Part shown: one piece after another, positions 44,999-58,430 of the stretch
How positions within the stretch are numbered: the first letter of the stretch is position 1
Layout of the letters: each line of letters begins with the position of its first letter
Assembly: GCA_030549775.1 (NCBI GenBank)
Contig: CM060174.1
Span: forward strand, 95,558,132-95,622,131
Length of the DNA stretch: 64,000 nucleotides
Direction: 5' to 3'
Source: Tamarix chinensis
Taxonomy: Eukaryota > Streptophyta > Magnoliopsida > Caryophyllales > Tamaricaceae
Translations under genes and position numbers: made by a program
The notes under the pieces: generated by a model
The model's database searches: none
What the model was told of the DNA's origin: nothing
The model's input: only the letters and a program-made list of their open reading frames with translations

Positions 44999-47439
44999 TG
45001 TAACCCCCCAAATTTGTTAAAGCCTCTATTTTAATAAATAAATTTTATTTTGGATAAATTAGCTTTTAAATATTTTTAATTTAATTATTTTATGAATTTT
45101 TGAGCTTGTAAAATTTATTATAAATACTTAATAAATTAAAATAAATATTTTCTTATTTTATTATACTCTTATTATTTAAAGAAAATTTTAAACCCTTATT
45201 TTACAAAACTATCATTTTAACCCTTATATTTTAATTATCTTAAATTAAAATATTAAATAAATTTATTATCCAAAATTATTCTATTTTATTATTTTATCAA
45301 TTAGATTATTTAATTTTCCTTTTCTTTTTCCTTCTCCTTTTCCTTCTTTTTCCCTTTTCTTTCTTCTTCCTTTTCCTTCTTGAGGCTGCCAGCCAGCCGA
45401 CTTGCCTCTCCCTCACCTCCTGCGTGTTTGGGCCTGGCCCACTTCTCTCCCCTCCTCCCTCCTTTCCTTTTTCCTTTCCCTGGTCGGCTCCCTCTTCCTT
45501 CCCCCGCGCGAGTCGCCTGCCCTCTTTCTTTTCTTTCCTTTCTCTCCCGACCGGGCCGACTCATTTCTTTTCTTCGGCTGCCCGTCGCACGCTCAGCACC
45601 CCTCCCCTAACTCTTTCTTCTTCTGCCATCACCAGCGAGAATCCCGATCCTCACCATCCCTGACTGCAACTCCCTCTCCCCCCGTTGACCTTCCCTATCT
45701 CCCTTCCTCTCCTTCTTATCGTTTTCCTGCCATCCCGGTCCCACCATCCCTGTCTCCCTCTCCCTCTCCCTGCTGTCACAATCCCTTCTCCCTCTCCCTG
45801 CAACTCCCATTTCTCTACCACCTATAGCCACCCCTCAAGCCCCTATCCCTTCCCTCCTCTTCCTCTCCTATTTATTCCTCCTTCCATGCTCACTCTGCAT
45901 TTTTTTCTGAGCCTTATGCCTTACCCGAGCCTCTCCTTTTCTCCCTCTCTTCTCTTCCCCTCTCTCCCCCTGTTTTTTTCGCCACCCATCTCCGCCGCTA
46001 CCGCCGCCTCAACCACCACCTTCACCACCTCTTGCCACCCTTTACCTCACCCTCGAGCCATCACAGCCCCCATCAAGCCACCCTGCAGCCCCCTTCTTCC
46101 TCCTCTCCTCTTTTTCTCTTCTATCCCTACCTTCTCGATAGCCACCCTGCACCACCATATTCCGCCACCGTCCCGCCGCTTCTGCTGCCACATAAGCCAC
46201 CACATTACTCCCTACAACCCCCAATCCTCATTTAGCTGAAACCATCCTCCATAGGCCCTCGTCTTCCCTCCCCATTTTCCTTCCTCACCAGCCTCCATCT
46301 CGACCTCCCTCCTCGGCCGCCACCTTCGCAGCCTTGCTGCCACCACCTCCGCCGCCCTTCCCCACCTTCAATCCATCCCCGACTACCACCTACACCCCCT
46401 CTACACTTCTGCACCATTACCTTGCCCCGAATCCTTCCCCACCATGTCCTTTTCTTAGCCCCAAACCACCAACCCGAAAATACCTATCCTTCCCTATTTC
46501 CACCACCTTCGAGCCCTTCCTTTTTCTTTCCTTGCATGCAGCTCATGCTGCATGAGTAGTGTGAGCTGCTATCCTCTTGAATTTAGTTGAAAATAATAAT
46601 TTTTAAGGTATAATAATATTTTAGTTTAATTATTTGATTAATTACGTGTTATAAAGCCTTAAGTTTGGTTTTTATCTTTTTAATGTAACAAGTTTTAATA
46701 TTATTTTTAGGTATTGGTTTTGATAATCAAAGTTTGGACCTTTAAATGGGATACCGGTAAGGTTCGTTTTTGGCGGGAATCGAGGTAATCATTAAATTCC
46801 ACTTAAATGCATGGATTAACGTATGTTAGTACATTAGGCATTTTTAATGTGCATTATGCTTGATATATGTTGTTTAGTATATTATATGTGGTTATTGTGT
46901 TGGTTGATAAAAGGAAGCATGATAGGTTATATGATATGTATGGAAATAATATTTAAGGTAATAATTTGGTTGTTAAGACAAATGTTAAGTATTATCCATA
47001 CTGTTTATGCTATTGTAATATTTAATATATGTTTAATATTTTGTGAGCCTTAGTGTAACACTCCCAAAATTCACTACTGAAAAATTTTGTTTTATTTAAA
47101 ATAATTAGCGGAAGAAAAATATAAAACGGTGAATTTCGGGGATATTACCGCCACATTTAGTACCAGACCGGTTCACTCATACCGTTCCAGTACTAAGTGC
47201 TAAGGCTAAAGAACAAAATATCAGTTGCTAGATATTCAAACCATTCTTAAATCAGAGTAGCGCAAGTAAATATTTTATAAGAATATATTCCACCAATGGT
47301 GGTTACAAGAATAAAATTACATTTAAACCATACATTAGAAGATGAGGAATGAAACCCTACAGGCCGGATAATCCTTACGCTATTTCCCGTTGCCCACTTG
47401 AATAGCACCTGGAAAAGACCTGCAAGTAGGGCTGTTCGT

Positions 47440-47610
47440 ATTATCCGATATCTGCTTATCCGATCCGATATCCGAAGCGATCCGATCCGAAAAAACAAAT
47501 ATCCGATCCGATTTTTTTTTTCAAATCAAATATCCGATCCGGTCAACGAAAAGTCAAACAAATCAAATATCCGATCCGACAAATACAAATAATATCCGAT
47601 CCGAAGAAAA
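47440..47610 (+). promoter_or_regulatory. hAT left subterminal repeats
   Basis: About six copies of atccgatccga within 170 bp of the left end. They are probable transposase-binding sites by analogy with Ac. Confidence 0.65.
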
Positions 47611-48149
47611 AGTATTTATAAATTTTATATAATTTTTTATTTTATATATAATTATATATAAATAAATATATAAATTTTACTTAATTTATTAGTTGGACCA
47701 AAATTTAATTTACTCTAAATTATATTTTTAATATAATTATTTTTTAAAATATTTGTAAAATAGCACCACTACTACAGTACTACTAGTCTACTACTCAAGT
47801 CTGCACGACTACTGCACCATCGAGACTAACTTTATTTAGATTTAATATCCACAAAAATGTATTAAATCTAACCTTATTAGCATTTTAATAAAATTAATGC
47901 CACATAACACACATAAAAGGCCCACATAACAATTTATTAGATAAGAATAAATTAAATATCTAATTAAATTAATTAGGCCAATTATATTAAATCAAAATTA
48001 TTATTTCAATAATATAAAATAAATAAGTACCAAATTAATAACCCAAAATATACCAAAAATTAAAAGTTGGGCTAAAACAATTAATAAGCTAAAACGACCC
48101 AATACAGTATAAATCCAACATGCTTAAGAAAGAAAAATGCTAGAAAAAC

Positions 48150-48708
48150 CCAAATAATAATATAAATGGGCTGTAAAAAAAGGTTAATCCCCAGCAGACA
48201 GCAGTCCAGCACAGCATGCACTGGCAGCCACAGCCAGCGAGCCGGCACGCACGCAGTGCACGACTACTGCACGCACGTCGCACGCGGCAACAGGGCCGGG
48301 CGGGACGGACTGTATGAAAAAAAAAACAACTACTCAAGTCAACAACGGTCAACTAGTCGGGACTTGCCTGGTCTAATTTTTTTCCCCCGACTCCCTCTGC
48401 TCAGCTGCTCCAGACCTCCTGCTCCCGTCAAGTGTGCAACCCTAACCGCCGCCCTCTCCCCAGCTCCTCTTCCGTTGGTCGCCGGCCTCCAACTAGTCGC
48501 CACCGTAGCCACCACTAGCCAGCCACAACTAGCAGCAGCAGCAGCAACCGAACCTGCAGTAGCAGCAGCGGCAGCACAGCAGCAGCAACGCCAGTTCGTG
48601 CCGCCGCCGCCGGTCACCGTAGAGGCCTGCTGACCACCGGCGAGCCATCCTCAACCTCCGGCACATCTTTCCCGGCCTTCACCTGCCTTGATTTATTAGT
48701 TTCGTTTG
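48150..48708 (+). other. hAT transposase promoter and 5' leader exon
   Basis: A TATA-like aatataaatggg at 48158 precedes a GC-rich leader ending TTTCGTTTG at 48708. The last ~350 bp are homologous to the GC-rich exon of family A (5761-6110 minus; 18720-19125 plus), including accaccggcgagc. Frames here are poly-Ala/Gln-like and are not taken as proteins. Confidence 0.55.
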
Positions 48709-49141
48709 GTATAATTTCTGAAAAACCCTAACCCTTGTTTTATTTAATTGGGTATGAATTAGCTTATAAAAAGCTAAATTAATTATTTGATTATATATAT
48801 ATGTGTTGTAAGATTGATTTGGATAGGTCAATTGTATGGTTATGTTAGAATTTTGGAAAAATTGGATTTTTGGCTGGGTTATGCCCAAATTTTTCGGATT
48901 CACCCGTTTTTGTGATTTTGGACAAATTAATTATACAATATGTTTTAAAATGTATCCAATTTCATTTTAGATCTGTCAATTTGAAAGAGTAGTATAATTA
49001 GCTATGATTAGTAATGTGTTGTTCCAAAAATCAATTTTGATCTTTCTAATTAATGTGGTATAATTATTAATTAGTTTGAATTGCTATATTCTGGAATTTG
49101 AGAAGAAATGTTAATATTCTTCTGTTTTTGTTAATTTGTAG
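48709..49141 (+). other. hAT 5' leader intron
   Basis: Starts GTATAATTT and ends TTTGTAG, 12 nt before the ATG. The first ~280 bp match the start of the A1 intron (5760 downward), for example tgttgtaagattgatttgga and gggttatgccca. Confidence 0.7.
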
Positions 49142-49153
49142 CTCTAATCAATA

Positions 49154-51525
49154 ATGGCCGATAGTAGTAATTTGAGGGATGCGCCTGCTGAAGAGGTGGA
49201 GAGCTTATCTCCATTTGTGGAGTCAATTGGTGATGACTTGCAAACTACTAATGAAGAAGAAAATACAAGTGCTCATTCTCCAGCTTCAAGTGGTGCTGAT
49301 GCTGAACAAGTAGCATCTCAAGGTAAGAAAAGATCTTGGGTGTGGCAACATTTTACAAAAATGAATGCTAATGCTTTGAGAGCTACTTGTAATTATTGTG
49401 GAAAAGATTATGTTGCTGATCCAAAAAAAGGAACTTGTGTGTTGATAAATCATATAAATTCTTGCAAAGAAACTCCGGCTAATAAGGAGAAAAATATGAG
49501 ACTAGTGGCCATTCTTCGTGCAAATGAAGCAAGAAAAGAGAGTGATGGATCAAATATTCCAAATATTGGTTCAAAGCTACTTTTGAGTTCTTGGAAACTT
49601 AATCAAGAGGGTGGTAGAAAGGCTTTGGCTAAGATGATAATTGTAGATGAGCTTCCCTTTAGGTTTGTTGAGAGAGAGGGATTCAAACATTTTGTGGATG
49701 TTATTCAACCTGATTTTATCATGCCTTCAAGGGTGACGGTGACTAGAGATTGTTACAAAATATTTGTGGAAGAGAAGAAAAAACTAAAACAGTATTTTCA
49801 CAAATCGGGTTGTAGGGTTAGTCTCACTACTGATTTATGGACTTCATGTCAAAATCTTGGCTATATGTGCTTGACTGGTCATTATATTGATCAAAATTGG
49901 AATTTGCAAAAAAAGATTCTTAATTTTTGTCAAGTGGTTGGTCATTCTGGTGAGATTCTTGGAAAAACTGTTGAAAGATGTATTCTTGATTGGGGAATTG
50001 ACAAAATTTTGACAATAACGGTTGATAATGCAAGTTCTAATGATTTGTGCATCAAATACTTGAAGAAAAGAATTGGCATTTGGGGTGGTGGACTACTTTT
50101 GGATGGAGATTGTTTGCATATGAGATGTGCTGCTCATATTCTGAATTTGGTTGTAAAAGAGGGTTTAAAAGAAAACATTGATCCTATTATTCGAGTCCGG
50201 TCAGCTGTGAAATATGTGCGATCATCTCCTGCTCGTTTGGCAAAGTTTAAGATTTGTGTTGAACAAGTGAAATTGAGTTCCCAAAAATCTGTTTGTCTTG
50301 ATATTGAAACAAGATGGAACTCTACTTACTTAATGCTTGATTCTGCTATAGCGTTTAGAAAGGCTTTTGACTTGTTAAGGGAGGATGAGAAGTATGTTGA
50401 TGAGCTTAATAAGACTAAGGGTAGTCCTCAAGATGATGATTGGGAGTCTATTCGTTGTTTGTTGCCTTTCTTGAAAATATTGTATGAAGCTACTTTGAGG
50501 ATTTCAGGTTCTCTTTATGTCACCGGAAATATTTATTTGCAAGAAGTTTCACTTATTGGTACACTGATTGATTCTTGTATTAATGATAGTGGTGATGAAA
50601 ATGTGAGAGCAATGGCATGCAGGATGAAAGCCAAGTTCTCTAAGTATTGGGTTAACAAAAAGAATATGAATTTACTGATGTTTGTTGCTGCGGTTCTTGA
50701 TCCCAGTAGTAAATTGGTCTATGTTGATTGGGCTATTAATGAATATTTTGGTGATTTGGGTGATGTGAATGATGATTTTTCTGATTTTGATGAACATGGG
50801 ACATATCAAAGCGGTTCTAGTGCATCTTTGCGTCAAGACGTAAGAAAGTGTGTGAGGTCTTTGTTTGCATTCTATTCTTCTTGTCAGTCCCAACAAGTAT
50901 CTATTAGTAAATCAAGGACCTCCTCTACTAGTGATTCAGATGTTTCACTAGCATCTAATTTAGATGTGCATCAAGCAAGAAGACAAATGGCTAAAAGATT
51001 TAAGATGACGAGGCAAAACCATAATATTGAGGAGAAATCTGAATTAGATAGGTATTTGGAGGAGAATTTAGTGGAGGTCAATCAAGGAATAAGTGAGGAA
51101 GTTGAGAGTTCTCTTAGTCCTAAAGATGTGTTAGGTTGGTGGAAGAAGAATGAATCAAGGTATCCTATCATGAGTGCAATGGCCAAGGATATTCTAGCTA
51201 TGCCTATTTCTACTGTTGCATCAGAATCAGCTTTTAGCACCGGAGGCCGCGAGCTTGACCGTTTTCGTAGTTCTTTAACCGGAAGGATGGTGGAGGCATT
51301 GATTTGCTCACAAGATTGGCTTCGTAGATCACAAGAGCCATTATTATTGGAAGAAAAGTTGGAAGATCTTGAAACAATTGAAGCAGGTAATTTTATAGTT
51401 ATCTTTTTTTATTTGTAGTTGATAAAATTTTATGAAATACTTATTAACACAGTGTATCATTATTTTTTGTTGTAGAATTGGAGAAGATGAATATAACTCT
51501 ACCACTTATGCACATTGAAGAGTGA
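49154..51525 (+). CDS. hAT (Ac-like, BED zinc finger) transposase
   Basis: Exon 1 is 49154-51386, an intron GT...AG spans 51387-51475, and exon 2 is 51476-51525, giving about 760 aa. Without splicing the frame stops at 51418 after 754 aa. Domains: BED zinc finger 58-107 with C79, C82, H100, C104; RNase H-like core with TTDLWTS (D227) and TVDNASSND (D291); CAAHILNLVV (325-334); ETRWNSTY (385-392); Ser/Asp-rich linker 582-605; C-terminal hAT dimerisation region about 630-725 with ASESAFSTGG (E691 is the candidate acidic residue) and EALICSQDWLR. All motifs are intact and in order. It excises and reinserts the element, binding terminal and subterminal repeats in the nucleus. Plant RICESLEEPER-type host genes are the main alternative, but TIRs and TSD argue for an active transposon gene. 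Confidence 0.95.
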
Positions 51526-51899
51526 GAGCTCAAGAAACTTTGCATACATCTTAGTAGGTATTTATTGAATTAATTCCTCATTTATAATTATAATGATATT
51601 AACTTAGAATGATGATGTAACTATTTTTTGCTCACAACGAAGCTACTATTGTTGTTGTTTCATTAGCTTTACACTTAATGAAGTGTGTATTTACTATGCA
51701 GGATTACAATGTATTTACTGCAGCATTGAGTGGATGATTTACAAGCATGCAGGATTATATTTTTATTTTATAAATATGCTTATTGTTGGATAGTTTTATG
51801 TACTAAGGAAGGTAATTTAGAATAAGTTGATTGGTGATGTAATGTATTTTAAAGAAATAGATCTGATAGAATGTAATCAGGTTCAGGTATCGTGATTTA

Positions 51900-52200
51900 G
51901 TAGCTAGCTCTTTAATCGGATATTTATTTGTCAGTTCGGATATTTGTTTGTCAGTTCGGATATTTGCTCAGCAAATCGGATATTTGCTGAGCAAATCGGA
52001 TATATTTGTGATTTGGTATTTTTTTTATATTTCAAAGACTATTCGGATAATATCGGATTTATTTGATATCCGATCCGAAATTTCGGATATCCGAAAATCG
52101 GATATCCGAAATTTCGGATCGGATATCAAATATCATTTTCAGATATCCGATATTTCGGATATCCGGTAATCGGATATCCGAAAAATCGGATATTTGATCC
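51900..52200 (+). promoter_or_regulatory. hAT right subterminal repeats
   Basis: More than a dozen tcggatatttg or ttcggatatccga motifs, largely inverted relative to the left set, within 300 bp of the right end. Confidence 0.65.
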
Positions 52201-53539
52201 GTGAACAGCCCTACCTGCAAGGGACGCTGCCCATTGAATAGGCAGGGGCCCCACGAATGAAACCCTTCAGTACTACGGTACTGAGTAACCCTTTCAAGTC
52301 ACACTTAAAAGCAGGCCCGTAATGTCACACATGGTATAAAACTACATGCATATATAACAAGATGTGTATATAAAACATTCACCTGATTAACAATCACATT
52401 AGATATCAATAGGTATTTATGAACAATCGATACTTTCGGGCCTTAAACCATTTCATAGTGCAAAATCAATACCTTCGGCCTTAAGCCATTAGTCCATCAT
52501 TATTCATTTAATCTCATACTTTATATCCATAACTTTATTCACATATACCTAACTGGTTTTATTGAGCCCGAGACCCCCACTATTTTTACCGGTGGATCGG
52601 TATATATATCAACATCATCCAGGGCAACATGCTCCTGGGCCACTATTATATCCGGTGGATCGGTACTTATAATCACTTGCCAAGGCAACAGGCTCCTGGG
52701 CTACTATTATATCCGGTGGATCGGTACTCATAATCACTTGCCAGGGCAACACGTTCCTAGGCCACTATTATATCCGGTGGACCGGTATTCATAATCACTT
52801 GCCAGGGCAACACGCTCCTGGGCCACTATTATAACCGGTGGATCGGTAATCAATATCATAATCCAACTGGGCGCGACTCATAATCTTTCACTTTCATGAT
52901 TAGTATTTTTCCTTTCTTAATCAACACAACAAATCCATTTATTTGCCTCGGATGGGAGATCAAGAACCCGGGACACAAAGGTACACCGGTCGTACCGGTG
53001 CATAGAAGCTACTCAGTACCCTTCAACCAAGAACCCAAGGACACAAAGGTACCCTGGTTGTACTGGTGCATAAAGCTACTCAGTACCCTACCGACAAGGA
53101 CACCTAATCCATAAGTATGCATACCCCCTAACTAGGTCCGTAGAGCTAGAAAGAGTAAGATATAGGGCCTGGCTGGGGCACAAAGGCACACCAGCAAATA
53201 CCAGAATAATCGTGGACTAAACCACGTCTTTAGGGTAGCAACCCCTAAAGAGTCATCATTCCCGATCTCGAGGTCTTTCGCTTTAAGTATTAGTGTCTTA
53301 ATTAAAGTGATCACCAAAAGCACAATAATCAGATAATTATTCATTTTCAATCGTTCCGATATCATTAATCATCTCTTATTCAGATGGTTATCCAAGATAT
53401 CACAGATTCTAGATTAAGATTCATTCTCATGTTACTTACTAATTATCAAATAACCTTACCTTACTAATCAATGTTATTTGAATCATATTATAACATTCAG
53501 CAATCCCAACGACATGTCAGGTACAAATCACTCATTTAC

Positions 53540-54840
53540 CCCTTACTTATTTAATAGCTAGGTCATCCCTTCCTTACTTGACAAATTATCATATTACCCT
53601 TTAGGTTGCTTATTTACCAAATTACCCTTTACTCGGTTTAGGTTACCAAGTTATCTCCTATGATTTTTAGATCACCCTTCATAGTTGTTACACTTGTCAT
53701 ATTTCCCATTTGATTGATTAGATTACCAAATTGCCCTTTTCCTTTGTTATAATTACTAAATTGCCCTTGAGTTAGATAAATTACCAAGTTACCCTCCTTC
53801 ATTATCAGGATTACTATTTTCCCCCTTTAGGTGGTTAAATAGTTACCACTTTACCCTTTGATCGGTTAAATTACCAAATTGCCCCTTTAGTTGGATAAAT
53901 TACCAAATTGCCCTTCTCCTTTATCATAATTACCATTTTACCCCTCTCAAATATTATAATTGCCATTTTACCCTTTATAAATCTCAAATTACCCTTCTTC
54001 ATAATTACAATTATTAATTTACCCTTATTCATAATTATAATTACCAATTTACCCTTCTCCATATTCATAATTATTAATTTACTCTTTTCCATAATTATAT
54101 TTACCCATTTACACCTCTCTATTATTATTATTACTATATTGTCCTTCTCTATTATTAAAATTATCATAATACCCTTTTTGTTGGTTAATTTACCCAATTA
54201 CTCTTCTCTATTATAATTATCCAATTGCCCCCTTTTGATCATAATTTAATTACCAAATCATCCTCCATTATTATCAAAATTACCAAGTTACCCCTTACTC
54301 CCAAGTTTGCCATAAATATCCTTTTATTTTCAAAATTACCCTTCTACCCCTTACTTCCAAATTACCACAATATCCTTTTATTTACAAAATTACCACAATA
54401 CCCTTTTACTTATAAAATTACCATAATACCCCTTTGGCTTTACAATTTACTATTTTACCCTTTTACCTCCAAACTTACCATTTTTATATTTTCCCACAAA
54501 ATTATCATTTTGCCCTTCTTTTCTAAAATTACCATATTACCCTTTACTCCCATAATTACCATAATACCCCTTACTTATAAAATTACCATTTCGCCATTCA
54601 CTTATAAAATTACCATATTACCATTTACTTATAAAATTACTATTTTGCCCTTCTACCTCCAAGAATTACCATAATGCCCCTTTACTTGAAAAATTACCAT
54701 CTTTTCCTTTACTCATAAAATTACCATAATACCCCTAACTTCCATAATTACCACAATACCCCTTTTCACTTGTAAAATTACCATATTGCCATTTTCCTTC
54801 AAAATTACCACTTTACCCTCTTTGTTACCCCACTTTTATT
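53540..54840 (-). repeat. Minisatellite of B4
   Basis: Minus-strand version of the B minisatellite (aaattaccaaattgccctt on plus). The apparent Ile/Leu-rich frames are translations of it. Confidence 0.85.
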
Positions 54841-57189
54841 AAATTAACATTTCCACATGGAATAATAATATTAACACTCCATTAACAATATCCAACTCCA
54901 CCAACTATTATATTTTAACATAATACATATTAGCACCTACACATATTAGGCCATAATCTAACACAAGGTATATCACAAAAGTACCCCTAGGGATAACAAT
55001 AATACTATTCATGCATAAATAGTCACAATAACATAAAATAACATGGATAATTGATTAACACTCTCATTAATAATAAAATTCTTCCCTTAGGCAACATTTC
55101 CACACATATCACATAAAAGAACATACTTTCCTTTTTATTAAAGAGTACAAGCAAACATATAATTTATATTAACAACCATATATCAACCATAATAACATAT
55201 TAAAATTCCTAATGTGTAAACATACGTTTATCATGCGTTTAAGTGGGGTTTAATGATTACCTTAATTCCTGCAAAAATCGAATCTTACCGGTATCCCGGT
55301 TAAAGATTCAAGCTTTGATTAGCAAAATCAACACCTAAAAATAATATCAACAATTATTATATTAGAAATAAGGAAATCAAGGTATAAGGCCTTGTAAAAT
55401 TAACTTAAATATTATTTTACCTCAAAAAAATTTTTTTTAATAAAAATGGTCCAATAATTGCAACAACTTATACTGCATATGCAGCATGAGCTGCATGCAA
55501 AAATAATAGGAAAAGGGGCTCGAAGAGGGGGTGATAGGAGCAAAGATGGTCATTTTCGGGTTGGGGTCTTTAGGCTAGAAAAGAAGATGGATGGGGGAGG
55601 TTTCAAGGCAAGGTGATGGTGAAGGAGTGAAGAGGGGGTGTAGGTGGATACTGGGGATGGGTTGTTGGTGGCTAAGGGCGGAGGATGCGGCGACGGCGAG
55701 GTGGCGAAGGTGGCTGCTGAAGTGGGTCGAGGTGGAAGGGCTGAGAAGGAAGGAAAAGTGGAGGAAAAAATGGAGGGGTTAAAGGGCCTTTTTCGACCAA
55801 CTAAGGCATGGTGGTGGTAGAGGGGGTTGCAGGGTTTTGAATGGTGGCTTGGGTGGCGGAATAGGCGGCCTGAAGGCGACGATAAGCGGCGTTATAGGTG
55901 GCTATCGAGAAGGGTGAAAACAGGGAGGAAATGAAGAGGGGAGGAAGAGGGTTGTGGGATGGCTCGGGAGGGACGTTGTGGTAGCACAAGGCTGAGGTGG
56001 AGGGTGGCAAGGAGCGGTGCAGGGAGTTGGTGAGGCGGTAGGAGCGGCGGACGGTGGTGGCGACGCAAAAACAGGGTGGAAATGGGAGAGGAAGAAAATG
56101 AGAGAGAGAAGGGAGGATCGGGGGTAAGGAGCTCGAAGTGATGGGCAGAAAAGAGGTGAAGGGGAGAAGAAAAAGAAGAGGGAGAAGAGAGGGGGCAGCG
56201 GCTGATCGGCGGCAGTGTCTAGGATGGCAGGGGGGAGGTTGGCGAAGAGGGTAAGGGGAAGCCATGCGGGACGGGGTGCATGGCTGCCCTGTTCTAATTT
56301 GGTGAAAAATGCAGGGGAGAGAGAGAGGAGGAGGATGCAGGTGGTGGCAGTGGTTGCACGGGTGGTGGCTGGTGTCTCGGTGGTCGGGCATGGCGGCAGG
56401 CATGGTGATGGCGACGAGTCGGGGTCTCGGGGTGGTCGAAGGAGAAAGAAAGAAGGGAGATGGAGGGAGACCGGACCGGTCCGGCGCAGGGAAAAGAACA
56501 AAAGCTGGGCCGGTCCAGGGTGAAGGGAAGAGAGAAAAAAAAGAGAGGGGGTCGGGCTGTGCGGGGCTGGGGCGAGGGGAGGGGAGGAATGGGCCGCTGG
56601 CCCAAGCGCAAGGAGGGGCGCAAGCCTGGCAGCCCGAGCCAGGAAAAGAAGAAAAAGAAAAAGAAAAGAAGGAGGAAAAGGAGAAAAGGAGAAGGAAAAG
56701 AAAAAGAAAAAGAAAAAGAAGGAAAAATAGAAAATAGGGAAAAATAATTTAATTTAATTTAGAAATTAATAAATATAATATTTTGATAAATTATTTAATT
56801 TAATAATTTAATTCAATATAATTAAATATATTGGCTCAAAAAGGATGATTTTAGTAAAATATTAGTTTGAAAAATTATTTAAATAAAAAAAATATGATAA
56901 AATAACAAAATATTTATTTTTAATTTATTATAAACTCCTATCCACATTTACATACTCCAAAAATCCATAAAACAATTACACTAAGTAATTTTAAAAGCTA
57001 TTTATTTAATTATAAGTTTTCTAAAATTTTGGGGGATTACACTTAGGGGATTTTATTAATGTACATTGTAAAAGAATATGGCCTAATATATATATGGGTG
57101 TTAATGAGTATTGTATTAACTATAAAAGTTGTGGATGATGCATTAATATTAATATTTTATGTAGTAATAATAATAATTTAATATAAGTG

Positions 57190-58430
57190 TTGTGCTAAGG
57201 GGTATAATGATAAATTTTAGTAAAAAGGGGTATTATGTTAATTTTGGAGGTAGGGGAAAATAGTAAATTTTTTAATAAAAGGATAAAATGGTGATTTTGG
57301 AAGTAAGGGATAAATTGGTCATTTTGGAAGTAAGGAGGGTAAAATAGTAATTTTGTAATAAAATGGCAATTTGGTAATTTTGTAATAAAAGAGGCAATTT
57401 GGGAATTTTGTAATAAAAGGGGCAATTTGGCAATTTGTAATGAAAGGGCAATATGGTAATTTGTATTAAAAGAGCAATCTGGTAATTTTTTAATAAAAAT
57501 GTAAAATTATAATTTTATAATTAAAGGGTAAAATAGTAATTTTGTGATTAACGGGCAGAATGGTAATTTGGAAATTAAAAGAGGTAAGATAGTAATTTCA
57601 TAATTAAGGATAAATGGAAATTTTATAAGTGAAAGAGCGATGTGGTAATTTTTGGGAGTTAAGGAGTAAAATGGTAAATTTGAAGGTAAAGGAGTAAAAC
57701 GGTAATTTTGTAAATCAAAGGGATTAAAGTGGAAATTGGAAAGGAGTAAATTGGTAATTATAATACTTGAGAAGGGTAAAATAGTAATTTAAATAACTAA
57801 AGGGTAATTTGATAATTTAATAATGGAGAAGGGTAAAATGGTAAATATGATAAATGTGAGGGGTAATTTGGTAATTTAACCGAGTAGAGGGTATTTTAAT
57901 ATTTTAATAATGGAGTAGGGTAGTTTGGTAATCATGACAATTTGGTAATTTAAATGACCAAGGGGTAATTTGGTAAATTTGATGACGGAGAAGGGTAGTT
58001 TGGTAATTATGATCATATAAAAGGGTAATTTGGTAATTTAACCAACCAGGGGTAATTTGGTAATTTTGATAATGGAGAAGGGTAGTTGGTCATTGATAAT
58101 AGAGGATGGTAATTGGGTAATTAACTAAATAAAGGGTTAATTTGGTAATTAGGATAAGGAGGAAGGGTAATTTGGTAATTTGACCAACTCAAGGATAATT
58201 TATTAATTATAATAAAGGAAAAAGGGCAAAGTGGTAATCTAACCAACTAAATGGGAAGTATATTAAGTGTAATAATTATTAAGGGGGATTAGTGACCTAA
58301 TAAGTATGAGTAATAACTTGGTAACCTAAATCGAATAAGGGGTAACTTGGTAATTTTATAACAAGGAGGGTAATATGGTAATTTGTCAAGTAAGGAAGGG
58401 ATGACTTAATAATTTTATAAGTAAGGATTA
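57190..58430 (+). repeat. Minisatellite of B3
   Basis: Same unit as in B1 and B2 (aagggtaatttggtaattt), about 1.2 kb. Confidence 0.85.

Larger units (their letters stand above)
47427..52213 (+). mobile_element. Autonomous-looking hAT transposon, TSD CCTGCAAG
   Basis: A perfect 8-bp duplication CCTGCAAG (47419-47426 and 52214-52221) flanks TAGGGCTGTTC terminal inverted repeats (11 bp exact). The uninterrupted site aaaagacctgcaagggcac exists in B2 on the other strand, which confirms insertion into B4. Both subterminal regions are crowded with atccgatccga and its reverse. It encodes one transposase gene with leader and 3' introns. All observed features fit a young, potentially active element. 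Confidence 0.93.
47054..57041 (-). mobile_element. B4: family B long LTR-like element, TSD CTTAG, inside B3
   Basis: On the minus strand it starts TGTAATCCCCC at 57041 and ends GGGAGTGTTACA at 47054. CTTAG flanks it (47049-47053 and 57042-57046). Removing hAT and its duplication leaves about 5.2 kb. Modules in reverse order: 3' hairpin 47154-47199, CCGGTGG repeats 52575-52850, CTTTAGGG hairpin 53227-53251, minisatellite 53540-54840, splice-like acttaccggtatcccggtt (55283), palindrome (55470-55500), purine-rich tract (55560-56740). Confidence 0.88.

Noticed and set aside
48166..48633. 155-aa Ala/Gln-rich frame in the hAT leader
   Set aside because: The homologous block in A1 and A2 does not keep the frame. 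It lies upstream of a leader intron and is better read as untranslated exon.
53871..54674. Ile/Leu-rich frames in B4
   Set aside because: Translated minisatellite (aaattaccataatacccc). The opposite strand is equally open.
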